This document shows, in pieces, positions 1 through 7,161 of a stretch of DNA of 42,459 nt (position 1 is the first letter of the stretch; each line of letters begins with the position of its first letter). The stretch lies in NCBI RefSeq assembly GCF_016462705.1, contig NZ_JAEMSS010000011.1:1-42459 (forward strand), given 5' to 3'. Origin of the DNA: Nocardioides sp. (lineage in GTDB: Bacteria > Actinomycetota > Actinomycetes > Propionibacteriales > Nocardioidaceae). Below the pieces are notes generated by a model. That model was not told the origin of the DNA and did no database searches. It saw nothing but the letters and a program-made list of their open reading frames with translations. A program made the translations under genes and the position numbers.

Positions 1-34
1 CCCCAGCCCCGTCCCCTGACCCTCGGAGCCACCT

Positions 35-2212
35 GTGACCCACCGCGCCACGACCAGCGCGTTCGCCCTGCCCGACCACCTCGTCGCCAAGGCCGACCCG
101 GCCCTGGTCGCCGACGACGAGCAGCACTTCGCCGCCATCTCGGAGAGCCTCGACCGGTCCATCTCCGACCTGACCGAGCGGCTCGACCGTGCCCGCAGGG
201 AGGCGGGCGGCCATGGCCAGGCCGCCCTCGACCGCGACCAGGAGGTGCACCGGCTGACCGCGCGGCTGCGGACCCTGCGGCGCTTCGGCCTGGACCTCTG
301 CCTCGGCCACATGGTCCCCGCCGACGGCTCCGAGCGCGTCTACGTCGGCCGGATCGGCATGAGCGACGCCACGGGGCGCCGACTCCTGGTCGACTGGCGC
401 TCGCCGGCGGCCGAGCCGTTCTTCGGCGCGACCCACGCCGACCCGATGGGCCTGGCGAGCCGCCGCCGCTACCGCTGGACCCTCGGCCGGGTCACCGACT
501 ACTGGGACGAGGTGTTCGCCGCGGACGGGTTCACCGGGCACGAGGCCGCCCTGGACGACCAGTCGGCCTTCATCGCCGAGCTGGGTGCCAGCCGGTCGCC
601 CCGGATGCGGGACGTGCTCGGGACCATCCAGGCCGACCAGGACGCGATCATCCGGGCGGGGTCCCGCGGCGCGCTGGTCGTCGACGGCGGGCCGGGCACG
701 GGCAAGACCGTGGTGGCGCTGCACCGCACGGCCTACCTGCTCTACTCCGACCCCCGGCTGGGCGACCGCCGCGGCGGCGTGCTGTTCGTCGGCCCGCACC
801 AGCCCTACCTGGCCTACGTCGGCGACGTGCTCCCCAGCCTCGGTGAGGAGGGGGTCCGGACCTGCACGGTGCGCGACCTCGTGCCGGAGGGCGCCGCGGC
901 GCTCGCGGAGACCGACCCCGACGTCGCCCGGCTGAAGTCGTCCGCGGCCCTGGTGGCGGCCATCGAGCCCGCGGTCCGGGTCTACGAGGAGCCGCCGGGC
1001 GAGGGACTCGACGTGGAGACGGAGTACGGCGACGTCCGGCTCGGCGCCGCGGACTGGGCCGAGGCCTTCGGAGCGCCTGATCCCGGGACACCGCACAACG
1101 AGGCCCGCGGGCAGGTGTGGGCGGAGCTGCTCACGATCCTGGTCGACAAGCACCTCGCCGACCACCACGAGGCCGAGGGCGACGAGGACGTGCCGGCCGA
1201 CCAGGTCAGACGGGCCCTCGCTCGTAACCGGGACCTGGCCACCGCCTTCGACAAGGCCTGGCCGCTGCTCGACCCCACCGAGGTCGTCGAGGACCTCTGG
1301 TCGGTGCCGGCGTACCTGCGGCACAGTGCGCCGTGGCTCGGCGGCGACGAGGTCCGCACCCTGCAGCGCGCGAGCCCCCGGGAGTGGACCGTCTCCGACC
1401 TGCCGCTGCTGGACGCGGCTCGGCTGCGGGTCGGCGACCCCGACGCGGTGCGTCGCGAACGGCGCAGGCAGACGGAGCTGGCCGCGCAGCGCGAGGAGAT
1501 GGCCCGGGTCGTCGACCACCTCGTCGCGGACGACGACTCGGAGATGCGGGTGATGTCGATGCTGCGGGTCGAGGACGCCCAGAGCGTGATCGTCGACCAG
1601 GCCGCGGTGCGCGGAGCCGACCCGGACGCGCTCGCCGGGCCGTTCGCGCACGTCGTGGTCGACGAGGCGCAGGAGCTCACCGACGCGGAGTGGCAGATGC
1701 TGCTGGCGCGCTGCCCGTCCCGGAGCTTCACCATCGTCGGCGACCGCGCGCAGGCGCGGCACGGGTTCGCCGAGTCCTGGCAGGAGCGGCTCGAGCGGGT
1801 CGGCCTGGACCGCGTCGAGGTGGCCTCGCTGACCCTCAACTACCGGACCCCGACGGAGATCATGGCCGAGGCCCAGCCGGTCATCCGGGCCGCGCTCCCC
1901 GACGCCAACGTCCCGAGGTCGGTGCGCAGCGGCGGGATCCCGGTCGTCCACCGGCCGGTCGCCGACCTCGACGAGGCTCTCGAGTCGTGGCTCGCCCAGC
2001 ACCCGGACGGCACCGCCTGCGTCATCGGTGACCCGGGCTTCGTCCCGACGGCGCGGGTCCGGTCGGCGACCCCCGAGCTGGCCAAGGGCCTGGAGTTCGA
2101 CCTGGTGGTGCTGGTCGAACCGGAGTCGTTCGGCCCCGGTGTGCGCGGGGCCGTGGACCGCTACGTCGCGATGACCCGGGCGACGCGGCAGCTCGTGATC
2201 CTGGCAGGCTGA
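35..2212 (+). CDS. helR: HelR-like RNA polymerase recycling motor ATPase (UvrD/HelD superfamily)
   Basis: The 725-residue protein starts at a GTG with a GGAG-type ribosome site just upstream. HelD/HelR proteins are SF1-like ATPases that bind core RNA polymerase and free it from stalled states; Streptomyces HelR also displaces rifamycins (family knowledge). Visible in sequence: an N-terminal helical, charge-rich arm (about residues 25-85) expected to enter the polymerase secondary channel; a DWRSPAAEPFF segment typical of the family; Walker A GGPGTGKT at 218-225; Walker B VVVDEAQ near 540-546; and C-terminal helicase motifs KGLEFDLV and YVAMTRATR. Full length, no frameshift. The next gene starts 4 bases after the stop, so the two are probably co-transcribed. 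Only 34 bases lie upstream, so a rifamycin-associated element cannot be looked for. A general HelD-type recycling factor without drug resistance is the alternative. Confidence 0.87.
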   Translation: MTHRATTSAFALPDHLVAKADPALVADDEQHFAAISESLDRSISDLTERLDRARREAGGHGQAALDRDQEVHRLTARLRTLRRFGLDLCLGHMVPADGSERVYVGRIGMSDATGRRLLVDWRSPAAEPFFGATHADPMGLASRRRYRWTLGRVTDYWDEVFAADGFTGHEAALDDQSAFIAELGASRSPRMRDVLGTIQADQDAIIRAGSRGALVVDGGPGTGKTVVALHRTAYLLYSDPRLGDRRGGVLFVGPHQPYLAYVGDVLPSLGEEGVRTCTVRDLVPEGAAALAETDPDVARLKSSAALVAAIEPAVRVYEEPPGEGLDVETEYGDVRLGAADWAEAFGAPDPGTPHNEARGQVWAELLTILVDKHLADHHEAEGDEDVPADQVRRALARNRDLATAFDKAWPLLDPTEVVEDLWSVPAYLRHSAPWLGGDEVRTLQRASPREWTVSDLPLLDAARLRVGDPDAVRRERRRQTELAAQREEMARVVDHLVADDDSEMRVMSMLRVEDAQSVIVDQAAVRGADPDALAGPFAHVVVDEAQELTDAEWQMLLARCPSRSFTIVGDRAQARHGFAESWQERLERVGLDRVEVASLTLNYRTPTEIMAEAQPVIRAALPDANVPRSVRSGGIPVVHRPVADLDEALESWLAQHPDGTACVIGDPGFVPTARVRSATPELAKGLEFDLVVLVEPESFGPGVRGAVDRYVAMTRATRQLVILAG

Positions 2213-2216
2213 CGGC

Positions 2217-2549
2217 GTGACCGTGATCAAGATCAACGCCATCACCGTGCCGAGCGGCTCGGGGGACGAGCTGGCCCATCGGTTCGCCGCCCGGGCCGGC
2301 GCCGTCGACGACGCCGACGGGTTCGAGGGGTTCGAGCTGCTCCGCCCGACCGACGACCGGGAGCAGTGGCTCGTCCTCACCCGGTGGCGGGACGAGGCGG
2401 CGTTCCAGGCGTGGGTCGGCTCGCCCGGGTTCGCCGAGGGACACCGGTCCGCGGCCGAGCGCGCCGGCGGCGACACGCCGAGGCCGGTCTCGACCCACAG
2501 CGAGGTGTGGAGCTACGAGGTGGCCGGCGGCTCGACCCCCGGTGCCTAG
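2217..2549 (+). CDS. mhuD: MhuD/IsdG-like heme-degrading monooxygenase (ABM fold)
   Basis: A 110-residue single ABM-domain protein with a GTG start four bases after helR. IsdG/MhuD enzymes are small dimeric ferredoxin-fold proteins that break heme open and free its iron in the cytoplasm. The N-terminus (VIKINAITVP) and the block FEGFELLRP resemble mycobacterial MhuD closely. The residues needed for chemistry are present at the expected numbers: Asn7, Trp66 and His76. The C-terminal third (GGDTPRPVSTHSEVW) is longer and more polar than in IsdG and fits the actinobacterial subgroup. Its stop lies 9 bases from the convergent barstar-like gene. A generic quinol monooxygenase is the alternative, but the Asn/Trp/His triad argues for heme. 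No Fur or IdeR box is visible, because the gene has no promoter of its own. Confidence 0.8.
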   Translation: MTVIKINAITVPSGSGDELAHRFAARAGAVDDADGFEGFELLRPTDDREQWLVLTRWRDEAAFQAWVGSPGFAEGHRSAAERAGGDTPRPVSTHSEVWSYEVAGGSTPGA

Positions 2550-2558
2550 GAGTCGTCG

Positions 2559-2963
2559 TCAGTCGAGCGACGGTACGTCGACCTCGGGCCCGTCACCGCG
2601 GAGCAGGGTGGTCACCGTCGCCGACCACTCCCCGAGGACGTCGACCGTCGCGCCGAACGCCCGGGCGTCCTCGCGGGCCAGCGTCCCCCACCCGTCCCAG
2701 AGCAGGACGACCCGGCCCTCGAGGTCCCGCAGGCAGTCGTTCAGGGCATCGAGGTTGCGCCCGTAGTAGTCCGGGAAGGCCAGCGCCTCGCCGATCGCGG
2801 TCAGGACCTCCCGCTTGTCCTGGTGGTGCCACCCGTCGACGTACCCGAACCGCCAGCCGGCGTGCTCGACGGCGTGCCGGACCTCGTCCGCCTCGAACGC
2901 CGCGTGCCAGCGGTAGACGCCGGGGTCGTGCCTGCCGGCCAGCACCGCGGCGAGACCGCTCAC
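2559..2963 (-). CDS. barstar-like ribonuclease inhibitor
   Basis: The 134-residue protein starts at a GTG whose last bases form the TGA stop of the upstream ribonuclease gene (GTGA overlap), so its translation is coupled to the enzyme it should neutralise. The diagnostic barstar core is AFPDYYGRNLDALNDCLRDL (about residues 62-81): the tyrosine-glycine-arginine-asparagine turn and the following acidic helix that plugs the RNase active site. The rest (GRVVLLWDGWGTLAREDARAF) continues the barstar fold. It is longer than barstar (89 residues), with an extra N-terminal region of about 45 residues (YRWHAAFEADEVRHAVEHAG) as seen in many actinobacterial barstar-family proteins. No signal peptide, so cytoplasmic. 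Barstar-fold proteins sometimes occur alone, but the adjacent RNase Sa-like gene makes a cognate pair very likely. Confidence 0.88.
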   Translation of the reverse strand: MSGLAAVLAGRHDPGVYRWHAAFEADEVRHAVEHAGWRFGYVDGWHHQDKREVLTAIGEALAFPDYYGRNLDALNDCLRDLEGRVVLLWDGWGTLAREDARAFGATVDVLGEWSATVTTLLRGDGPEVDVPSLD

Positions 2964-3457
2964 GGCGACCTCCGGGCGATGCGTTCGAACGACTCGTAGT
3001 GGTCCTCGGTCCAGTAGTACTCGCCGCCGTCGCCGGTCACGATCCGCAGGGCGCCGCGGGGTCCCTCGCAGGACGTGGCGCTGAGGACGGTGTACTCCGC
3101 GTAGTAGCCACGGTCGCGGTCCGGGAGGATGCCCTCGCGGTTCTCGAAGGTCACCCCGTCCTTGTCGCACGGGAAGGGTCCGCCCTGGTCGATGAGCGCC
3201 AGGGTGCCCTGGGCGAAGACGGGGAGGTCGTCCTCGAGCACCCATGGCAGGCCGCTCTCGGGGTCGGTGTCGCCCGTCTCGACCTCGTCCGGGCCCGTCC
3301 CGCCGGCCGCACCCTGGGCCGACGCGGTGCTCGACGGCTCGTCGCCGCCGAGGGTGAAGGAGTACTCGCGGTCACCCAGCGCCAGCATCAACGAGACGAA
3401 CGCGACGGCTCCGAACACGGCGGCCACCCAGATGACCGTCTGGCGGTTCCACTTCAC
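2960..3457 (-). CDS. membrane-anchored RNase Sa/barnase-family guanyl ribonuclease
   Basis: A 165-residue protein with a GTG start; a GGAG ribosome site overlaps the stop codon of the upstream gene 12 bases away. Residues 7-27 form a single hydrophobic segment without a clear signal-peptidase site or lipobox, so it is probably a signal anchor. A Ser/Gly/Ala/acidic linker follows (about 38-68), then the catalytic domain. This aligns convincingly with Streptomyces RNase Sa: GPFPCDKDGVTFENREGILP, GYYAEYTV, LRIVTG and EDHYESF. General base Glu121, Arg134 and Arg138 for phosphate binding, and general acid His153 are all present, so it should be active. Two cysteines (97 and 130) could form a disulfide outside the cell. 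Members normally cleave RNA after guanosine, and most are secreted; a tethered form is less common. The overlapping barstar-like gene would protect the cytosol. Confidence 0.88.
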   Translation of the reverse strand: MKWNRQTVIWVAAVFGAVAFVSLMLALGDREYSFTLGGDEPSSTASAQGAAGGTGPDEVETGDTDPESGLPWVLEDDLPVFAQGTLALIDQGGPFPCDKDGVTFENREGILPDRDRGYYAEYTVLSATSCEGPRGALRIVTGDGGEYYWTEDHYESFERIARRSP

Positions 3458-3469
3458 GGCGGCCGGCTC

Positions 3470-3841
3470 CTACAGCGCCATCGCCTGCGCCCGGCGCTTG
3501 ACCTCCGAGCCGCGGTTCTCCCGCAGGGCGTCGATCGGGCGGCCGGGCAGGTCGAGGTCGAGGTGCAGCCAGGCGATGATCTCGCGGTCGTCGTAGCCGC
3601 CGTCGTGGAGCACCGTCAGGAGGCCGGGCAGCCCCTTGACCGGCAGGCCGTCCTGGATGAACCCGGCCGGCACCTGCGGTCCGGCACCCGGCCGCGGCAC
3701 CGCCGCGGCCAGCTCGTGGTCGCGGATCATCGTGCGCACCTTGGCCTCGGTCACGCCGAGGAGCCGGCCCGCCTCGGACCAGTCCAGCCACTCCTCCACC
3801 AGGGCGGCCAGGTCGTGCTCGGCCAGCGGAAGCTCACTCAT
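3470..3841 (-). CDS. Rv2175c-family winged-helix DNA-binding protein
   Basis: A 123-residue protein. Residues 13-50 contain the helix-turn-helix WLDWSEAGRLLGVTEAKVRTMI, and the C-terminal part (PAGFIQDGLPVKGLPGLLTV, then DREIIAWLH) is the conserved Rv2175c C-terminal domain. In M. tuberculosis Rv2175c sits beside the Ser/Thr kinase gene pknL and is its substrate: phosphorylation of an N-terminal threonine blocks DNA binding (family knowledge). Here the gene is likewise divergent from a Ser/Thr kinase, with 144 bases between starts. The short N-terminus (MSELPLAEHD) lacks an obvious threonine, so that phosphosite may be missing or lie elsewhere, for example Thr30. The start is the only ATG in frame; it has no Shine-Dalgarno but a -10-like hexamer six bases upstream. 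Downstream on the same strand come the RNase and its inhibitor, spaced like an operon. Confidence 0.85.
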   Translation of the reverse strand: MSELPLAEHDLAALVEEWLDWSEAGRLLGVTEAKVRTMIRDHELAAAVPRPGAGPQVPAGFIQDGLPVKGLPGLLTVLHDGGYDDREIIAWLHLDLDLPGRPIDALRENRGSEVKRRAQAMAL

Positions 3842-3847
3842 GGGGGA

Positions 3848-3853
3848 ATCGTC
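3848..3853 (-). promoter_or_regulatory. candidate -10 hexamer for a leaderless Rv2175c-like transcript
   Basis: On the minus strand GACGAT ends six bases before the ATG at 3841. This is the position expected if transcription starts on the A of the start codon. There is no purine-rich ribosome site between it and the ATG. The first base departs from TANNNT, so support is moderate at best. Confidence 0.35.
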
Positions 3854-3935
3854 GCACCCCGCAGCCGCCCACGCCGCCCCCGGGGAGCCGTCGAGGCTCC
3901 CGGAGCGTCGGAGCCGGGGTGAGGCACCGGATACG

Positions 3936-3941
3936 TACGAT
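3936..3941 (+). promoter_or_regulatory. candidate -10 hexamer for the PASTA kinase gene
   Basis: TACGAT matches the actinobacterial TANNNT -10 pattern and would start transcription near 3948. That leaves a leader of about 38 bases containing the strong AGGAGG ribosome site (3975-3980) ahead of the GTG at 3986. An overlapping TACGTA lies four bases upstream. No convincing -35 element is visible, which is common in these genomes. Confidence 0.4.
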
Positions 3942-3985
3942 GGGGCGATCCGGAGCCCTTCCCCGTCCGGACGCAGGAGGTCGAC

Positions 3986-6034
3986 GTGTCCGACCGGCAT
4001 GACGCCCCGGACCCCCCACGCGGCGAGCCCGCGGGCGGGAGCGACCCCTTGGTGGGGCGGCTCCTCGACGGCCGCTACCGGATCAGCGGCCGGATCGCCC
4101 GCGGCGGGATGGCCACCGTCTACGAGGCGATGGACCTGCGGCTGGACCGCACCGTCGCGGTCAAGGTCATGCACCCGGGGCTGGGCGACGACGACGAGTT
4201 CGCCAGCCGGTTCGTGAGCGAGGCCCGCAGCGCGGCGCGGCTCTCCCATCCCAACGTCGTGGCCGTCTACGACCAGGGCAACGACGACGGCACCGTCTTC
4301 CTCGCGATGGAGCTCGTGCCGGGTCACACCCTGCGCGACACCATCGGCAAGGAGGCGCCGATGTCGCCCTCGCGGGCGCTGGCGCTGCTCGAGCCGGTCG
4401 TCTCCGCGCTGGCCGCCGCGCACCGCGCCGGGTTCATCCACCGCGACGTCAAGCCCGAGAACGTGCTGATCGCCGACGACGGACGGGTCAAGGTCGCCGA
4501 CTTCGGGCTGGCCAAGGCGGTCAGCGCCGACACCAAGCACACCGCGACCGGCGTCCTCATCGGGACCGTCTCCTACATCGCCCCGGAGCTGGTGGTCGAG
4601 GGCCGCTCGGACGCGCGCGCCGATGTCTACAGCGTCGGGGTGATCCTGTACGAGCTGCTCACCGGGGCCAAGCCACACCAGGGTGAGTCGCCGATCCAGG
4701 TGGCCTACAAGCACGTCCACGAGGACGTGCCGGCGCCCTCGGCGGCCGCCCCCGGCATCCCGGCGTACGTCGACGCCCTGGTCGCCCGGGCCACCGCCCG
4801 GGACCGGGAGCAGCGCCCCGCCGACGCGGGAGTGCTGCTGCAGCACGTCCGCCGCGTCACCCAGGCACTCAACGCCGGGGTGCGCGAGGACGCCGACCTG
4901 GTCGGCGACCTGCTTCCGCGAGTCCCGGCGAGCACCTTCGAGGACGCCGAGCTGAGCAACGTCCCCACCGACCCCCACGACACCGCCGAGGTGCTGCGGC
5001 ACCCCCGCCGGGAGCCCACCGCGACGCTGGACCGCGGCCAGGCGCCCGAGCAGCACGAGCGGACCTCGGTCCGGCTGGCACCGACCCCGCCGCCCGTCCG
5101 CACACCGCGCCGGCCCCGGCGGCCGCGGGAGCGGCCCGGGCGTCCGCGGCGGTCCCGGCGCGGCCCGATCCTCCTCGTGCTCGCGCTCCTGGTGGCCAGC
5201 GCGGTCGGCGCCAGCGCCTGGTGGTTCGGGTTCGCCCGGTACACGACGACACCCGGTGTGATCGGGCTGACCCAGGCGGACGCCACGGAGCGCCTGGAGG
5301 GTGCCGGGCTCGAGGTCGTCGTCGGGGAGCCGGAGTACTCGTCCACGGTCAAGCGGGGACGGGTCATCAGCACCGACCCCGGCGCCGGCGACCGGGTGCT
5401 CGACGGCGAGAAGGTCGCCATCGTCGTGTCGCTCGGCAAGGAGACCTACGAGCTGCCCAAGCTCAAGGGCCTGACCGTCGACGACGCCCAGGACCGGATC
5501 CTGGACACCCAGATGGCCTTCGGCAAGCTGATCGAGGTCTTTTCCGAGACCGTCCCCGAGGGCATCGTGATCGGCTCCGACCCCAAGTCGGGCACCACCC
5601 TGCGACCCGGCGCCATCGTCGACCTCATCGTCTCGAAGGGACGGCGCCCCATCCCCGTGGGTGACTGGGTCGGCAAGGACGCCGACGCGGCCGAGCGGAT
5701 CCTGGAGCGCCGTGGTCTCGTGGTCGACCGCACCGAGGAGTACGACGACGACGTCGCGTCCGGGCTGGTGATCGCGCAGGACCCCGCTGAGGGCACGCTG
5801 TACAAGGGCGACACCATCTCCCTGCGGGTCTCGCTGGGCCCGGAGCTGGTCGAGGTCCCCAACGTCGTGGCCGCCGGCGTCGACTCGGCGACCCAGACCC
5901 TCACCGACCTGGGGTTCGAGGTCGTCGTCGAGGAGGCGCCGGGCTACCTCGGTCTCGGGTTCGTGTTCTCGATGGACCCCGACGCGGGCTCGGAGATCCC
6001 GAAGGGCTCGACGATCACCCTCTACCTGATCTGA
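3986..6034 (+). CDS. PASTA-domain Ser/Thr protein kinase (Stk1/PknB type) at the pknL locus
   Basis: 682 residues; GTG start set by AGGAGG five bases upstream. The cytoplasmic kinase domain spans about residues 30-290: glycine loop GRIARGGMATVY, ATP lysine Lys60 in VAVKV, catalytic loop HRDVKPEN with Asp154, DFGLAKAV, and an activation loop with TKHTATG threonines for autophosphorylation. A proline/arginine-rich juxtamembrane linker follows (about 330-390), then one membrane helix (about 393-413) and four extracellular PASTA repeats to the C-terminus, the last ending FVFSMDPDAG. PASTA repeats sense muropeptides or lipid II in PknB-type kinases (family knowledge). The neighbouring Rv2175c-like gene marks this as the pknL position, yet M. 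tuberculosis PknL has no PASTA repeats. Probable substrates are cell-wall and division factors and perhaps the divergent DNA-binding protein. Confidence 0.93.
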   Translation: MSDRHDAPDPPRGEPAGGSDPLVGRLLDGRYRISGRIARGGMATVYEAMDLRLDRTVAVKVMHPGLGDDDEFASRFVSEARSAARLSHPNVVAVYDQGNDDGTVFLAMELVPGHTLRDTIGKEAPMSPSRALALLEPVVSALAAAHRAGFIHRDVKPENVLIADDGRVKVADFGLAKAVSADTKHTATGVLIGTVSYIAPELVVEGRSDARADVYSVGVILYELLTGAKPHQGESPIQVAYKHVHEDVPAPSAAAPGIPAYVDALVARATARDREQRPADAGVLLQHVRRVTQALNAGVREDADLVGDLLPRVPASTFEDAELSNVPTDPHDTAEVLRHPRREPTATLDRGQAPEQHERTSVRLAPTPPPVRTPRRPRRPRERPGRPRRSRRGPILLVLALLVASAVGASAWWFGFARYTTTPGVIGLTQADATERLEGAGLEVVVGEPEYSSTVKRGRVISTDPGAGDRVLDGEKVAIVVSLGKETYELPKLKGLTVDDAQDRILDTQMAFGKLIEVFSETVPEGIVIGSDPKSGTTLRPGAIVDLIVSKGRRPIPVGDWVGKDADAAERILERRGLVVDRTEEYDDDVASGLVIAQDPAEGTLYKGDTISLRVSLGPELVEVPNVVAAGVDSATQTLTDLGFEVVVEEAPGYLGLGFVFSMDPDAGSEIPKGSTITLYLI

Positions 6035-6046
6035 CACCCTCCCCGG

Positions 6047-6937
6047 GTGGCCTCCCGTCGTACGTCCCTGCTGGCGACCGCGGCGCTGCTGGCGACCACG
6101 GCGGCGTGGGGCAGCACGTTCTTCCTGATCAAGGACCTCCTCGACCGGGTGCCGACCCTGGACTTCCTGGCGGTGCGGTTCCTAATCGCGGGCGTGGTGA
6201 TGGCCGCGGTGGCGCCGGGTGCGCTGCGCCGGTTGTCGCCGGCCTCGCGCCGGCACGCCCTGGTGCTCGGGCTCCTGTACGGCGTCGCCCAGATCCTGCA
6301 GACCGCCGGCCTGGCGCACACCGCGGCCAGCGTCTCCGGGTTCATCACCGGCATGTACGTCGTCGCCACCCCGCTGTTCGCCGCGCTGATCCTGCGCACC
6401 CGGGTCACCCCGGTCACGTGGGCCGCGGTCGCACTGGCGACGGCAGGGCTCGGCGTGCTCACCCTTGACGGGTTCTCGGTCGGCTACGGCGAGGCCATCA
6501 CGCTGGTGGCGTCCCTCATCTACGCGCTGCACATCGTCGGGCTCGGCGCGTGGTCGACACCCGGCGAGGCACTGGGCATGTCGGTGCTGCAGCTGCTCGT
6601 CATCGCGGCCGTCTGCCTGCTCGCGACCGCCCCCGACGGGGTGGTCCTGCCCGAGTCGGGCCGGGACTGGCTGGCGGTCGTCTACATGGCGCTGGTCGCC
6701 GGCGCGCTGGCGCTGCTCGCGCAGACCTGGGCACAGGCCCACCTCGCGCCCACCAGGACCGCCATCATCATGAGCACCGAACCGGTCTTCGCGGCGTTCT
6801 TCGCGGTGCTGCTCGGCGGCGAGGGGGTGACCTCGCGGATGGTCCTCGGCGGGCTCATGGTGCTCGCCGCGATGCTGGCCGTCGAGCTCGCTCCACGCCG
6901 CCCGGTCGAGGGCGAGGTCCAGCACCTCGCCGTGTGA
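6047..6937 (+). CDS. EamA-family (DMT superfamily) transporter
   Basis: A 296-residue polytopic protein with about ten predicted membrane helices in two homologous EamA halves. The first half opens with TAAWGSTFFLIKDLLDRVP and the second carries TWAQAHLAPTRTAIIMSTEP, the typical second-repeat signature with a proline after TEP. DMT members export amino acids, metabolites or purines; nothing here fixes the substrate. The GTG start is 12 bases after the kinase stop. The ribosome site is weak, so translation may depend on the upstream gene. The C-terminal tail (RRPVEGEVQHLAV) is cytoplasmic. Next downstream is the 12-bp tandem repeat, with no clear terminator between. Family assignment is secure; substrate unknown. 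Confidence 0.88.
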   Translation: MASRRTSLLATAALLATTAAWGSTFFLIKDLLDRVPTLDFLAVRFLIAGVVMAAVAPGALRRLSPASRRHALVLGLLYGVAQILQTAGLAHTAASVSGFITGMYVVATPLFAALILRTRVTPVTWAAVALATAGLGVLTLDGFSVGYGEAITLVASLIYALHIVGLGAWSTPGEALGMSVLQLLVIAAVCLLATAPDGVVLPESGRDWLAVVYMALVAGALALLAQTWAQAHLAPTRTAIIMSTEPVFAAFFAVLLGGEGVTSRMVLGGLMVLAAMLAVELAPRRPVEGEVQHLAV

Positions 6938-6952
6938 TCCCCGCGTGAGCCC

Positions 6953-7057
6953 GGTCCGATCGCCGGTCCGATCGCCGGTCCGATCGCCGGTCCGATCGCC
7001 GGTCCGATCGCCGGTCCGATCGCCGGTCGATCGCCGGTCGATCGCCGGTCGGTCGCC
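6953..7057. repeat. 12-bp tandem repeat (GGTCCGATCGCC) shrinking to 11-bp units
   Basis: Six perfect copies of GGTCCGATCGCC (6953-7024) are followed by two 11-base copies lacking one C (7025-7046) and a diverged unit (7047-7057). Each unit carries the palindrome CGATCG. The array lies in the 224-base gap between the EamA stop and the DAHP synthase start. The rest of this gap (7058-7161) holds a TCCGGA dyad and a -10-like hexamer. Unit lengths of 12 and 11 with a clean junction suggest slipped-strand expansion; a regulatory role is not shown. Confidence 0.95.
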
Positions 7058-7113
7058 GTGCGGTCGCGGCGCCGAGCCGGCCCTCATCACGATTGCGTCA
7101 CGCCTGTCCGTAC

Positions 7114-7126
7114 TCCGGATTCCGGA
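7114..7126. promoter_or_regulatory. TCCGGA-T-TCCGGA dyad upstream of aroF
   Basis: Two TCCGGA palindromes flank a single T, giving a 13-base symmetric site. It ends 23 bases before the candidate -10 hexamer at 7150, so it would cover or abut the -35 region of the DAHP synthase promoter. It could be a repressor site, but such G+C-rich palindromes are frequent by chance in this genome. Confidence 0.3.
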
Positions 7127-7149
7127 CCCGCCGGCGGCCACCCGGCACG

Positions 7150-7155
7150 TACGTT
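7150..7155 (+). promoter_or_regulatory. candidate -10 hexamer for leaderless aroF
   Basis: TACGTT fits TANNNT and ends six bases before the GTG at 7162, so transcription would begin on the start codon. No Shine-Dalgarno sequence lies before this GTG, which supports a leaderless mRNA. Confidence 0.45.
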
Positions 7156-7161
7156 CGCGCG

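Noticed and set aside
6953..7057. Possible CRISPR array
   Set aside because: Units are directly joined with no spacers; the same holds for the 14-bp array at 25495.
6953..7057. Highly iterated palindrome (HIP1-like) element
   Set aside because: The unit contains CCGATCGCC, not GCGATCGC, and it is confined to one array rather than dispersed.
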